Source: Hyphomicrobiales bacterium (lineage in GTDB: Bacteria; Pseudomonadota; Alphaproteobacteria; Rhizobiales; Methyloligellaceae). From it: a stretch of 64,000 nt of DNA. Positions 17,005-26,633 of the stretch are shown here, one piece after another (position 1 is the stretch's first letter; each line of letters opens with the position of its first letter). A model generated the notes under the pieces. It was not told where the DNA came from. It made no database searches and saw nothing but the letters and a program-made list of their open reading frames with translations. The DNA lies in assembly GCA_021775555.1 (NCBI GenBank), contig JAJFHP010000065.1, forward strand, positions 1 to 64,000, written 5' to 3'. The position numbers were made by a program, and so were the translations under genes.

Positions 17005-17856
17005 TCAATGAGCGCTGTCGTCCCCTGAGCGGCTTTCGCCTGCCTCGAAATGCTCATCTGATTCTGAGGCCAGCTCGTCAGCGGCAATATCATCTTCGAG
17101 CGGTTCCTCATCTTCGCTGAGGTCTTCAGTATCGTCCGGAAGTGGGATGGAGAATCCCGGCGGCAGATTGCCATCAAGCAGGCCCGCACCCTTCAACTCA
17201 TCAAGCCCTGGAAGATCGTTGATATCGTCGAAGCCGAAATGTTCAAGAAAGGCCGGTGTCGTTCCATAGGTGATTGGCCGGCCCGGCACGCGGCGGCGGC
17301 CACGCAGCTTGACCCAGCTCGTTTCCAGCAGAACATCCAGTGTTCCCTTCGATGTCGCCACGCCGCGAATGTCCTCGATTTCCGCCCGTGTCACCGGTTG
17401 GTGATAGGCGATAATCGACAAGGTTTCGAGCGCTGCCCGGGACAATCGGCGCTGCTCGACCGAGTAGCGTTGCAACAGAAAGGACAGATCGTCAGCCGTA
17501 CGGAACGCCCATTTGCCGCCAGCCCGCACCAGATTGATGCCGCGCCCGGCGTAAAAAGCCTGAAGTTCCTCGATCAGGGCCTGAATATCTTCGCCTTCAG
17601 GAATATGTTCCGCGAGCCGCGCTTCATCCAGAGGCTCGGACGCCGCAAACAGCAAGGCTTCCAGCACTCTCAGCTTTTCACCCCGGTCAGCCGAGGGCAG
17701 ACGCATGACGTTTTCTGGCAAGGGCAGAGGAAGTGTCACTGCTTCCCTTGTCTGCTCGGCACGTTCCGCTGCCGTTTCATCTCTCAATTTTTCGCTCATC
17801 GTGTCTTCCAGAATCTCATTGGCTTCTTTTCGGTCATCCCGGTTCAAATCAGTCAC
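17005..17856 (-). CDS. scpB: ScpB, SMC-condensin accessory protein
   Basis: ScpB works with SMC and ScpA to compact and segregate the chromosome. The 283-residue protein has an acidic N-terminal extension, then the paired winged-helix core: LRVLEALLFAASEPL, QRRLSRAALETLSIIAYHQPVTRAEIEDIRGV and VPGRPITYGTTPAFLEHFGF. A long acidic tail of about 70 residues follows. Its ATG overlaps the scpA stop by four bases (ATGA), so the two are translationally coupled. Confidence 0.96.
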   Translation of the reverse strand: MTDLNRDDRKEANEILEDTMSEKLRDETAAERAEQTREAVTLPLPLPENVMRLPSADRGEKLRVLEALLFAASEPLDEARLAEHIPEGEDIQALIEELQAFYAGRGINLVRAGGKWAFRTADDLSFLLQRYSVEQRRLSRAALETLSIIAYHQPVTRAEIEDIRGVATSKGTLDVLLETSWVKLRGRRRVPGRPITYGTTPAFLEHFGFDDINDLPGLDELKGAGLLDGNLPPGFSIPLPDDTEDLSEDEEPLEDDIAADELASESDEHFEAGESRSGDDSAH

Positions 17857-18692
17857 TGCGTGGTCGTGTTCACCCGTTTGCGGATGAATAGTGGCGTAAA
17901 TGCGCCTTCCTGCCTGAGCTCCGCCATCCCTTCCCGGGTTAATTCAAGCGAAGCGCTCAAGGAGCTGGCCAGCACGGTGCGTTTCTGCTCCGGATCGTCA
18001 AGATATTGCAGGATCAGCTCATCGATCGGCGCCCAGCCAACCGACGTGCCCAGTATCGCCTCCAGACGCTCGCGGGCATCCTGGATTGACCAGACAGGCC
18101 GCGCGGAGAAATGGATGGTATCGATAGCGGTGCGCTGCCGCTGGTTGGAATAGGCCTTGAGCAAATCATAGACATTGGCGTCATACTCGGAGTTGCGCAC
18201 CAGCCTGATGCCTTCCGGCATACCGCGGGCAAAGAAGTCGCGTCCGAGGCGATTGCGGTTGAAAAGCTTGGCGCCTGCCTCACGCATGGCTTCCAGCCGT
18301 CTCAGGCGGTGAGCCAGTTGTGCCGCGAGTTCCTCACCCGTGGGCTCGCCCTCGCCCGCTTCAGCCGGCAGCAAAAGTTTTGATTTCAGGAAAGCCAGCC
18401 ACGCCGCCATAACCAGATAATCAGCCGCAATTTCCAGTCGCAACCGCCGTGCTTCGTCTATGAAGTCGAGATATTGCTGGGCCAGGTCGAGAATGGAGAT
18501 TTGGGTAAGGTCGAGCTTGTGATCACGCACCAGAGCCAGCAGCAGATCGAGCGGCCCTTCATACCCGTCAATATCGACGACAAATGTCTGGTTGCGCGCA
18601 GGCGCATCGAACTGCTCGACGTTCATATCTTCCGATATGGCCTCGCCGGGTTCGGCCTGTGCTGCCTCAACCTTATCATCGGGTGCGCCCAT
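17853..18692 (-). CDS. scpA: ScpA, SMC kleisin subunit
   Basis: ScpA is the kleisin bridging SMC heads. From ATG 18692 the product is 279 residues. The family core begins with YEGPLDLLLALVRDHKLDLTQISILDLAQQYL, continues with LEIAADYLVMAAWLAFLKSKLLLP, and ends with a winged helix (LASSLSASLELTREGMAELRQEG). The start at 18692 is chosen because GGAAAG lies nine bases upstream; the open frame extends further but would overlap the end of nagZ with sequence unlike the family. It lies 19 bases after nagZ. Confidence 0.95.
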   Translation of the reverse strand: MGAPDDKVEAAQAEPGEAISEDMNVEQFDAPARNQTFVVDIDGYEGPLDLLLALVRDHKLDLTQISILDLAQQYLDFIDEARRLRLEIAADYLVMAAWLAFLKSKLLLPAEAGEGEPTGEELAAQLAHRLRRLEAMREAGAKLFNRNRLGRDFFARGMPEGIRLVRNSEYDANVYDLLKAYSNQRQRTAIDTIHFSARPVWSIQDARERLEAILGTSVGWAPIDELILQYLDDPEQKRTVLASSLSASLELTREGMAELRQEGAFTPLFIRKRVNTTTQ

Positions 18693-18711
18693 TGCGTCTT
18701 TCCATACTGCC

Positions 18712-19761
18712 CTAAACTGCCTGGGCCTGTAACTTCTCCAGCAATCCCAGCGCCCGCACCTCGTCAAACAGCTCCGGTGTCTTGAGACAGCCCCGTGCCG
18801 TCTCAAAACGCTCAAGTGCCTTACCATTCAATTCCGGCATCACGGCGGCCACCTGAACCATGTCTTCAAACTTGCCGCTGCAATGCAATGCAACGTCACA
18901 GCCTGCGGCAATGACAGCCCCGGCTCTCTCCGGAAGCGTTCCCGACAAGGCCGCCATGTCAAGGTCATCGCACATCAGCAACCCGTCAAATCCGATTCCC
19001 TTGCGAATCACTACACCTATTATATGCTCAGAAACGCTGGCCGGGGCGTCTTCATCCAGGGTTTTGAAAACAACATGCGCAGTCATTGCCAATGGCAGGT
19101 CCTTCAATGCCGCAAAGGGTTTGAAATCAATTTCCTGCAAAGTTTCCAATGAAGCATCAATGACCGGCAATTGTTTGTGGCTGTCGGCGCGCGCCCGGCC
19201 ATGCCCGGGAATATGCTTGATAACAGGCAATACGCCGCCTTCTAGAAATGTATCAGCGACGACCCGAGACAGGGCAATAATCATTTCAGGGGTCTCACCA
19301 TAGGCCCGGTCGCCAATGATCTCATGGGCACCCGGAGCCGGAACGTCGAGAACCGGCGCACAGTCCACATTGATCCCCACCTCAACAAGGTCTGCCGCCA
19401 TCAGTTGTGTGACGGCCCGGGCAACCTCAAGAGCTTCCCCCGGGTCGGCTCGATAAAGTTCAGCAAAGACGCGCGCGGCCGGGTATTTGCGCCATTGCGG
19501 CGGCCCCATTCTCTGGACGCGCCCCCCCTCCTGATCCACCAGGACCAGAAGATCGCCACCCGCACACTCTCGCGCATCGGTCGTAAGGTTCCTGATCTGG
19601 TCACGCGAGATGCAATTGCGGGCAAACAAGATCAACCCGCAAGGGCGAACATCGCGCAGAAATGATCGCTCGTTTACTGTAAGATCAGGTCCGCTGCAGC
19701 CAACAATCAGAGAGACAAATGCCATGCAGTCGGGGATATCGGCCCCGCAGGCGATGGTCAA
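18712..19761 (-). CDS. nagZ: Cytoplasmic beta-N-acetylhexosaminidase NagZ (GH3)
   Basis: NagZ removes N-acetylglucosamine from imported muropeptides during cell-wall recycling. The 349-residue protein has no signal peptide and shows VDQEGGRVQRM, the active-site motif KHIPGHGRARADSH carrying the Asp-His pair characteristic of NagZ, and MCDDLDMAAL with the catalytic Asp. Length is typical. It follows the SPOR-domain gene by 27 bases and precedes scpA. A second GH3 enzyme with a signal peptide lies at 44.6 kb. Confidence 0.95.
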   Translation of the reverse strand: MTIACGADIPDCMAFVSLIVGCSGPDLTVNERSFLRDVRPCGLILFARNCISRDQIRNLTTDARECAGGDLLVLVDQEGGRVQRMGPPQWRKYPAARVFAELYRADPGEALEVARAVTQLMAADLVEVGINVDCAPVLDVPAPGAHEIIGDRAYGETPEMIIALSRVVADTFLEGGVLPVIKHIPGHGRARADSHKQLPVIDASLETLQEIDFKPFAALKDLPLAMTAHVVFKTLDEDAPASVSEHIIGVVIRKGIGFDGLLMCDDLDMAALSGTLPERAGAVIAAGCDVALHCSGKFEDMVQVAAVMPELNGKALERFETARGCLKTPELFDEVRALGLLEKLQAQAV

Positions 19762-19788
19762 GTAGAGCCATAGAGTTGTGCGCAGAAG

Positions 19789-21429
19789 TTATTGCGCGCG
19801 CACGAGACAGCTGCGCATTCCAGAGCCCTTCAGAGATTTACAGAGGCTGGCTGCCACCTGCTTGCCTTCCACCGGACCCACATTGAGCCGATACCAGACA
19901 CCCTTGCTACCCAAATCGGCCCGTTTGATGATTGGGCGGTAGCCACTGAGAAGTCGGGGATATTTTTGCTGTATGTCGGCGAAAGCCGCCAGGGCATCCG
20001 TCTGGCTCTTGCGCGCCGCCACCTGGACGACATAGCTGCCTCCCGATACTGCGGGAGCAGCTGCGGGCGCAGACGCTACACGCTGCTGGGCCGGCGCAGG
20101 AGGAGCGGTGCGTGGCGCTTGCGGTTTCTGAACCGGGGGTGGTGTCACGGCCACGGGTTTGGGAATGCTCGGCGTCACGGTTTTCTTCACTGGAACCGCC
20201 CCGGGAACCGGTGCTGCGACTGCAGGCTGCTTGCTGGTCAAGGGTTTGGGGAACGTCATTGCCACGGTTCCATCGGGCGGGTTTGACGATGGTGCAACGG
20301 GGGCAGCTGGTGCTTTCACTACCTTTTGCCGCGGGTTTGACGCCACGATGGTGCCATCTGGCCGGACCGTTAAAGTTTTGACCTTGCGTGGAACACCAGT
20401 GGGTGAAGCAGGGGCTTGTTGCGCGGTGGCGATCTTCGCTGGCTTGGCGTTACCAAGCGCTGCAGTCGCAGCCGCCGCAACGTCTTCCTGACGGGAAACC
20501 AGTTTTTCAACTTCAGGGTTTTTCTCACCTTGAAGGCGCTCGTAAATTTTCTTGTTCTTGTGCGGGAACTGTTTTCCACCGGGTTTTTCCGGCGCTACTT
20601 TCACCGGACGGCTGTCAGCCTGAATCAGAGGCGGCTTGCCTGTGCTTGCAATGTCGGAATCCCCGCCGATCTTGTAGGCAAAGGCCAATGCGCCGCCCAG
20701 GGCCAGAACACCAATCAATCCGCTCGAAGCCATCAATATTTTGCGTAACCGGCGCTCCTTGGGCGCGGCAACCTCGGTCGCGACTTCACCACCTGGAAAT
20801 TCTGCATCACCCTCTTGCATCGGCTCATGGAAGAAGGGCTGATCGGCCTGTGGTTCACCAGGCCCCTCGAACGCTCCCAGCGGAATTTCCGGATGCTGGT
20901 CGTAATGCGCTTCGAATGTCTGGAGGTTACCACCTGCCTCGCCCTGATAGGCGGGATCGACATGATGGGCGGCATCGCCGTGATAAGCTGGCTCGGGATG
21001 AAGCGCACCGGCTTCAAATTCACTTGGGTTTATATTTTGAAAGGCTTCGGCTTGCGGCTCGTTCTGTCCGATTACGTGCCCGTGCAAATCATCGCTTGCA
21101 TACGAGGGTTCGGCGCCAGTGCTGTCCATGGCTTGCGCGGGCTCGATATGCTCGGCGTAGACCTGCGGCTCGTGGGCAAAATCCTGGGTAAAGTTATTTT
21201 CGTGAAGCTCGGCAGGAAGTTCCGGTTCCACAGCATGCTCAACGGGGGCCTCGGTCTGTTGGGGCTGTTCCGTGACAGGGGCATAACCCTGCATTTGCCC
21301 GAAGCCTGCCAGTCCCGGCAACCCTTGTGCAGGCTGCCCCGCTCCATTCTGTCCCGAAGAAGTGGTCTCCGGATTTTCAGAAGTGGTCGGTTCGTTGGAG
21401 GGTCTGGTCCCCTCATCCGTCATCGACAT
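19789..21429 (-). CDS. SPOR-domain membrane protein
   Basis: The 546-residue protein has a long acidic, Glu/Gln/Pro-rich N-terminal part (about 1-225), one membrane helix (ILMASSGLIGVLALGGALAF), a Pro/Ala/Lys-rich linker and a C-terminal SPOR domain (from GGSYVVQVAARKSQTDAL to MRSCLVRAQ). SPOR domains bind denuded glycan strands at the division septum, so the likely place is the inner membrane with the SPOR domain in the periplasm. The gene keeps its place between argS and nagZ in rhizobia. Confidence 0.92.
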   Translation of the reverse strand: MSMTDEGTRPSNEPTTSENPETTSSGQNGAGQPAQGLPGLAGFGQMQGYAPVTEQPQQTEAPVEHAVEPELPAELHENNFTQDFAHEPQVYAEHIEPAQAMDSTGAEPSYASDDLHGHVIGQNEPQAEAFQNINPSEFEAGALHPEPAYHGDAAHHVDPAYQGEAGGNLQTFEAHYDQHPEIPLGAFEGPGEPQADQPFFHEPMQEGDAEFPGGEVATEVAAPKERRLRKILMASSGLIGVLALGGALAFAYKIGGDSDIASTGKPPLIQADSRPVKVAPEKPGGKQFPHKNKKIYERLQGEKNPEVEKLVSRQEDVAAAATAALGNAKPAKIATAQQAPASPTGVPRKVKTLTVRPDGTIVASNPRQKVVKAPAAPVAPSSNPPDGTVAMTFPKPLTSKQPAVAAPVPGAVPVKKTVTPSIPKPVAVTPPPVQKPQAPRTAPPAPAQQRVASAPAAAPAVSGGSYVVQVAARKSQTDALAAFADIQQKYPRLLSGYRPIIKRADLGSKGVWYRLNVGPVEGKQVAASLCKSLKGSGMRSCLVRAQ

Positions 21430-21490
21430 GGCTTTACTTCCCTCGAACTCAACTCCGTGTACCCGTCGGAGTCATTCTAACGCAATTTTA

Positions 21491-23251
21491 CTAACGCATT
21501 TCACGGATTGGTTGGACACCAAGAATCCCCAGGCCAGTTGCCAGAATCCCGGCTGTTGCCGACACCAATGCAATACGCGCCTCAGTCAAATCTCGGTCCG
21601 CTGCGTTAATAAAACGTAATTGTGGCAACTCTTTGCCCCTGTTCCACAGGCTGTGGAAGTCTCCCGCAAGCTCATACAGGTAAAAAGCAATCCTGTGAGG
21701 CTCATGTGCAAGAGCAGAAGCTTCTATGAGTCGCGGAAATTGAGATATTCTCTTAATTATAGCAAGTTCTTCTTCACTATTTAAAAGTGAAAGCTTGAGT
21801 TTTTCAACGTCTAGACTGTCGTGCACAAGATCAGGGAACACTTCAAGCGTATTGCGGTACACGCTATGCGCGCGCGCATGTGCATATTGCACGTAAAACA
21901 CCGGGTTATCGCGGGATTTTTCGGTCGCCTTGATGAAATCAAAATCGAGCGGTGCATCATTTTTCCGGTACAGCATCATGAAGCGTACGGGGCCAGATCC
22001 GACCTCATCCACAACCTCTTTCAAAGTGACGAACTCACCAGAGCGTTTGGACATTTTGACAGGTTCACCACCACGGAACAGGCGTACGAGCTGGCAAATT
22101 TTTACATCCAGTTCACCCTTCCCATCGGTAAGCGCCTTCACGGCCGCTTTCATCCGTTTCACATAACCGCCATGATCGGCGCCCCAAACGTCGATCATGG
22201 TTTTGAAGCCACGTTTGAACTTGTCGTCATGGTAGGCCATGTCTGATGCAAAGTAGGTATAGGTGCCGTCTGACTTCACCAGCGCCCGGTCTACATCATC
22301 GCCAAACTGAGTGGCGCGGAAGAGCGTTTGCTCTCGGTCTTCCCAGTCATCAGGGAGCTTGCCCTTGGGCGGCGGCAGGCGGCCCTCGTAAATCAGGCCC
22401 TTTTCCCGCAAGGCATCGATCGTCTGGGCCACCCTGTCGCTCGCCCCCTCGATGAGCGAACGCTCGGAGAAGAAGACTTCCTGGTGAATGTTCAGCGATG
22501 CCAGGTCTTCCTTGATGCCGGTGAGCATGGCGTGCATGGTATAATCACGCACGACAGGGAGCCATTGACTCTCACCCTGATCGAGCAACGTTTCACCGTG
22601 AATTTTGACAAGTTCCGCACCGATGGGTTTGAGATAGTCTCCCGGGTACCCGCCTTCGGGTATTTCACCGATATCCTCGCCCAGGGCCTCGCGGTAGCGC
22701 AGATATGCCGAACGTGCCAGCACATCCACCTGCGCTCCGGCATCATTGACGTAATATTCGCTGGTCACGTCAAAGCCCGTGAATTTCAGTAACGTTGTCA
22801 GGGCATCCCCGAACACCGCCCCGCGGCCATGGCCCACATGCAGCGGTCCGGTCGGATTGACCGACACATATTCCACGTTGACCTTCTCGCCTGCACCGAG
22901 CTCACTGCGGCCAAAATCGCCATCCCCTTTAAGAACCGATATAATTATTTGCGGCCAGAAGTCTTTGGAAAGACGGATATTTATAAATCCCGGCCCAGCG
23001 ATCTGGACATCTTCAATATTGTCATCCTGCTCCAGAATCGCACTGAGTTTCTCTGCCAGGTCACGCGGTGTCATGCCAGCCTTTTTGGCCAGCACCATCG
23101 CGGCATTGGTTGCCAGGTCGCCATGGGCGGCATCGCGCGGCGGCTCCACGGTGACAACCGATATATCGGTATCGGCGGGCAACACCCCGTCGGCCATCAA
23201 CCGGGCAAGTGCTGCTGCAATCCTGTCTGAAAAATGGGCGTAAAGATTCAT
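21491..23251 (-). CDS. argS: Arginyl-tRNA synthetase
   Basis: ArgS charges tRNA-Arg. The 586-residue protein shows the class I HIGH-type motif in [20 protein letters not shown], the KMSKS-type [16 protein letters not shown], an N-terminal Add-1 domain and the C-terminal anticodon-binding region ([14 protein letters not shown]). Length is typical. It lies 57 bases downstream of dgt and 61 bases upstream of the SPOR gene. Confidence 0.98.
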   Translation of the reverse strand: MNLYAHFSDRIAAALARLMADGVLPADTDISVVTVEPPRDAAHGDLATNAAMVLAKKAGMTPRDLAEKLSAILEQDDNIEDVQIAGPGFINIRLSKDFWPQIIISVLKGDGDFGRSELGAGEKVNVEYVSVNPTGPLHVGHGRGAVFGDALTTLLKFTGFDVTSEYYVNDAGAQVDVLARSAYLRYREALGEDIGEIPEGGYPGDYLKPIGAELVKIHGETLLDQGESQWLPVVRDYTMHAMLTGIKEDLASLNIHQEVFFSERSLIEGASDRVAQTIDALREKGLIYEGRLPPPKGKLPDDWEDREQTLFRATQFGDDVDRALVKSDGTYTYFASDMAYHDDKFKRGFKTMIDVWGADHGGYVKRMKAAVKALTDGKGELDVKICQLVRLFRGGEPVKMSKRSGEFVTLKEVVDEVGSGPVRFMMLYRKNDAPLDFDFIKATEKSRDNPVFYVQYAHARAHSVYRNTLEVFPDLVHDSLDVEKLKLSLLNSEEELAIIKRISQFPRLIEASALAHEPHRIAFYLYELAGDFHSLWNRGKELPQLRFINAADRDLTEARIALVSATAGILATGLGILGVQPIREMR

Positions 23252-23308
23252 GGTTTCAGTTGGTGGGGCCTGGAATGACTTGCGGCTTATTCTGTTAAGC
23301 CCGAGCGG

Positions 23309-24544
23309 TTAACGCAATTCCGGAGTGCGGTCAAATAGCCGGTCATGCTCGCGTACGGCATATCGATCCGTCATACCGGCGATAAAATCACAAACCTGGG
23401 CCGCGCGCTCACTTGTCTCGAGCCCCTCCGCACCCTTTTGCCAGTTTTCTGGCATGGCATCAGGATGGCTCATATAGTGGGTGAACAACTCACGCACGAT
23501 CAGGCCTGCCCCCTCCATGATACGCAAAACCCTGCTCTCCCGGTAGACCCGGGCAAACAGGAAGTCGCGCAATTCGTTACAGGCGTCGGTCATTTGCTGT
23601 GAAAAAGTGACAACTGACGACCCAGCGCTACGGATTTCATCGACGCTTGCGGGAGCAAGTGCTTCCAGCCGCGATGTTGCCTCGTGCACCACATCCTCTA
23701 TCATCCGGGTTATCAGGCGGCGATTGATCTCGTAAATCACCCGTGATGCTTCAAGCTGCGGATGCAAGGCTTGAACCTCATTGATAATCCCTCCCGCCAC
23801 CGGCACCTCGGCGAGGTCTTCCAACGGGTATGATCCAGCGCGGAACCCGTCATCCAAATCATGATTGTTGTAGGCAATATCGTCCGCGATCGCCGCCACC
23901 TGTGCTTCTGCACTCGGCCAGCTTGCCAATTCCAGATCCTGTATATCGTTATAGGCCTTGAGCGCGCGCGGAATCCGCTTTCCAACATGGGGTCCAATTG
24001 GTTCGCCCTTGCTCCCCAGAACCGGCCCATTATGCTTGGCCAGTCCTTCCAGCGTCTCCCATGTCAGATTCAGCCCATCGAAAGCGGCGTATTTGCGCTC
24101 CAGCCTGGTCACAACACGCAGGCTCTGACCGTTATGGTCAAACCCGCCATGGTCAGCCATTGCAGTATCAAGCGCACGCTCGCCTGCATGGCCGAAAGGC
24201 GGATGTCCCAGGTCATGGGCAAGTGCGATGGCTTCCGTCAGCCCCTCATCCAGTTTCAGCGAGCGTGCAATCGCCCGCGCGATCTGTGCCACTTCAATGG
24301 AATGGGTCAGGCGCGAGCGATAATGGTCGCCCTCATGATAGATGAACACCTGAGTTTTGTGATTTAGCCTGCGGAACGCTGTGGAATGCACAATCCGGTC
24401 GCGGTCGCGCTGAAACGGCGAGCGGGTGGGACACCCCGCTTCATTTGTGAGCCGCCCCCGGCTGTGCCCACCAAACGAAGCATATGACGCAAGCACTCTG
24501 TTCTCCTGCTCATCTGACACGAATGGTTCCCGTTTTGTCATCAT
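23309..24544 (-). CDS. dgt: dGTPase-like triphosphohydrolase (HD domain)
   Basis: This enzyme class hydrolyses dNTPs to deoxynucleosides and triphosphate. The 411-residue protein carries the family start PFQRDRDRIVHSTAFRRLNHKTQVF and the HD metal site H...HD...D: RLTHSIEVAQIARAIAR, then LAHDLGHPPFGHAGE, and ADDIAYNNHDLDDG. Its length fits the dGTPase-like type 2 subfamily. It is the first gene of the long minus-strand series and is divergent from erpA over 81 bases. Confidence 0.95.
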   Translation of the reverse strand: MMTKREPFVSDEQENRVLASYASFGGHSRGRLTNEAGCPTRSPFQRDRDRIVHSTAFRRLNHKTQVFIYHEGDHYRSRLTHSIEVAQIARAIARSLKLDEGLTEAIALAHDLGHPPFGHAGERALDTAMADHGGFDHNGQSLRVVTRLERKYAAFDGLNLTWETLEGLAKHNGPVLGSKGEPIGPHVGKRIPRALKAYNDIQDLELASWPSAEAQVAAIADDIAYNNHDLDDGFRAGSYPLEDLAEVPVAGGIINEVQALHPQLEASRVIYEINRRLITRMIEDVVHEATSRLEALAPASVDEIRSAGSSVVTFSQQMTDACNELRDFLFARVYRESRVLRIMEGAGLIVRELFTHYMSHPDAMPENWQKGAEGLETSERAAQVCDFIAGMTDRYAVREHDRLFDRTPELR

Positions 24545-24625
24545 GATTTGACAACCTGCTTTTGCACCCTATCTTCCTGATAGTATGCTACGCGACAGGC
24601 TATGACCCGCGCTGAGAGAAATTAA

Positions 24626-24964
24626 TTGCAGATGGATAACAAACAGATCACCGTTTCTGACCGCGCCGCAACGCAAATTGCGGCCATCATCGCCAGTGAG
24701 AGCAACAACACCATGTTGCGTGTCTCCGTCGAGGGCGGCGGATGTTCCGGCTTTCAGTACAAGTTCGACCTTGTAAAGGACCGCCTTGATGATGACCTCG
24801 CCATCGACAAGGGCGGGATAACGGTTCTGATCGACTCCGTATCACAGATGTATATGGAAGGCAGCGAGATTGACTTTGCTGACGAGTTGATTGGTGCGGC
24901 CTTCAAGATCAACAACCCCAATGCCACCGCTTCCTGCGGCTGCGGGACCAGTTTTTCGCTATAA
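24626..24964 (+). CDS. erpA: A-type iron-sulfur carrier ErpA
   Basis: ErpA delivers Fe-S clusters to apoproteins. The 112-residue protein has the A-type fold and three ligand cysteines: one in GGGCSGFQYKF and two in the C-terminal SCGCGTSFSL. TTG at 24626 is spaced seven bases from GAGAG; the in-frame ATG at 24632 is the alternative and loses only two residues. It is divergent from dgt. Another A-type protein, SufA, is in the suf cluster at 60 kb. Confidence 0.93.
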   Translation: MQMDNKQITVSDRAATQIAAIIASESNNTMLRVSVEGGGCSGFQYKFDLVKDRLDDDLAIDKGGITVLIDSVSQMYMEGSEIDFADELIGAAFKINNPNATASCGCGTSFSL

Positions 24965-25095
24965 AGTGTTCTCGAGCATGGCTCTTGTTGTGTCCGTTTT
25001 CAGCCGTAAGACGGTTCTTGCTGAATGGGGTCACTGATAATTGCGTATGATCCAGAACGGGCATCCATGACCTGCGGCCTCAGCTACATAATTGA

Positions 25096-25887
25096 TCAAT
25101 TGCCTCGATAATGCGGTTTGCGGCGCTCTATCCACGCATCGAGACCTTCGCGAACATCTTGAGTTGGGACCATTCGAGCAAATTGATCGCTTTCAATCTG
25201 CAGTCCTTCTGAGATTGTTGCATTGATACCGCGTGTTACCGCCGTGATAATCCGTGCGGCAGCGATTGGCGAATGGCGGATGATGCGGTTTGCTAATTCA
25301 AAGGCGGATGCCATTAAATCTTCATGTGGCACGACACTGTTGACGATACCCATTTGATAGGCACGTTCCGGCGAAAACGTATCACCCGTAAGAAGCAATT
25401 CGAGTGCGCGTTTGCGCCCGGCGAGCCGTGGTAGGCGTTGTGTTCCGCCAAATGTAGGGGGGATTCCAATATTAATTTCCGGCTTTGCAAATACAGCCTT
25501 TTCACTGGCGATTGCGAGATGGACGGCCTCCGTAATCTCACAGCCGCCACCGAAGGCAATGCCATTGACCGCCGCAATGATAGGCTTTCGATATGATTCC
25601 ATTCGCGCGGTCATTGACTGGCCTCTATGAACAAATTCCTTCACTGCTACATCTGGACCCCTCTTAACACTCTCAGAGAATTCATGAATGTCACCACCAG
25701 CTGAAAAGGCGCGCTCCCCTGCTCCGGTCAGGATCAGAGCCCGGACGTCGTTATCATCCTCAAGCCGGTCGAGCAGCTGTAGCAGCAGGTCATTGGTCGC
25801 GTAATTTAATGCGTTGAGCTTCTCAGGGCGGTTCAGCGTGAGAACCGCTATATTGTCACGTAGCTCGAAGAGAACAGTGTCGGCCAT
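25096..25887 (-). CDS. Enoyl-CoA hydratase/isomerase (crotonase) family
   Basis: The 263-residue protein is a crotonase: VLTLNRPEKLNALN, the oxyanion-hole segments AFSAGGDIHEF and NGIAFGGGCEIT, then AKPEINIGIPPTFGGTQRLPRL with the second catalytic Glu position, and a C-terminal helix. A role in acyl-CoA beta-oxidation or a related degradation route is likely; the exact substrate cannot be told. ATG 25887 is preferred because GGAG and AAGG lie just upstream. It is divergent from a TetR regulator with a palindromic site between them. Confidence 0.92.
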   Translation of the reverse strand: MADTVLFELRDNIAVLTLNRPEKLNALNYATNDLLLQLLDRLEDDNDVRALILTGAGERAFSAGGDIHEFSESVKRGPDVAVKEFVHRGQSMTARMESYRKPIIAAVNGIAFGGGCEITEAVHLAIASEKAVFAKPEINIGIPPTFGGTQRLPRLAGRKRALELLLTGDTFSPERAYQMGIVNSVVPHEDLMASAFELANRIIRHSPIAAARIITAVTRGINATISEGLQIESDQFARMVPTQDVREGLDAWIERRKPHYRGN

Positions 25888-25950
25888 ATACCTTTTCTCC
25901 ATTCATTGGCTTTCGATTGCCACGAAGATTTAGGTACTGCATCACCTTGT

Positions 25951-25972
25951 GTAAACTCACTAGTCAGTTTAC
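25951..25972. promoter_or_regulatory. 22-bp palindromic operator between crotonase and TetR genes
   Basis: GTAAACT and AGTTTAC form a perfect 7-bp inverted repeat around an 8-base centre that contains the palindrome ACTAGT; only one symmetric pair of the 22 bases does not match. It lies 9 bases before the tetR start and about 63 bases before the crotonase start, so one bound TetR dimer pair could control both genes. Confidence 0.75.
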
Positions 25973-25981
25973 TTACAATCT

Positions 25982-26566
25982 ATGCCCAGAAACGCTCAGA
26001 TCACAAAGGATCGAATCCTTGATGCCGCAAGTCGGTTATTCTACGCGGAGGGAATTCGCTCCGTCAGCGTGGATGCCATCTCCGAGAAAGCAGGCATTAC
26101 AAAGAAAACCTTATATTTTCACTTCAAGAGCAAGGATGATTTGATCACGGGATACCTGGCATCACGAGATCAGCCCACCCTCGCGCTTTTCTCCAAATGG
26201 TTTGAAGAAGCGGAGGGGTCGATCGAAGAAAAGGTCAAAGCGATTTTCTTAAACATTGCTCAAACGGCGCGACACCCAAAATGGAGAGGCTGTGGTTTTC
26301 TTCGCACGGCGGCAGAACTTGCCAACATGCCCGGGCATCCGGCAATACGGGCCGGAGCGACGCACAAGCAAAACGTCGAGGAATGGCTGACAGGGCACAT
26401 TACCCACGCTGGATTGCAGAATGCTGAGATATTGGGTCGGCAGATTGCGGTGCTATTGGATGGCGCATTCACTGCCGCACAAATACACCGGGATCCAGAT
26501 TATATCGAAACCGCAGGAGCGGCTGCAGCTACCCTTCTGCGGTGTCAAAGCGGCGATAAAAAATGA
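25982..26566 (+). CDS. TetR-family transcriptional regulator
   Basis: The 194-residue protein has an N-terminal TetR helix-turn-helix: [48 protein letters not shown], followed by a helical ligand domain with [12 protein letters not shown]. The ATG at 25982 has no Shine-Dalgarno sequence and follows an AT-rich TTACAAT; leaderless or very short-leader expression is possible. The palindrome ending 9 bases upstream suggests it represses itself and the divergent crotonase gene. The ligand is unknown, though an acyl-CoA would fit the neighbour. Confidence 0.93.
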   Translation: MPRNAQITKDRILDAASRLFYAEGIRSVSVDAISEKAGITKKTLYFHFKSKDDLITGYLASRDQPTLALFSKWFEEAEGSIEEKVKAIFLNIAQTARHPKWRGCGFLRTAAELANMPGHPAIRAGATHKQNVEEWLTGHITHAGLQNAEILGRQIAVLLDGAFTAAQIHRDPDYIETAGAAAATLLRCQSGDKK

Positions 26567-26633
26567 TTACGTATGGCGCTGCAGCTTGTGGCGTGCATTA
26601 TCACAATTTGCAAAAGAACGTCCCTGGCTGCTC

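Noticed and set aside
18693-18827. Longer ScpA with a start at 18827
   Set aside because: The added 45 residues are Arg/Cys-rich, overlap nagZ and do not resemble ScpA; GGAAAG before 18692 supports the shorter form.
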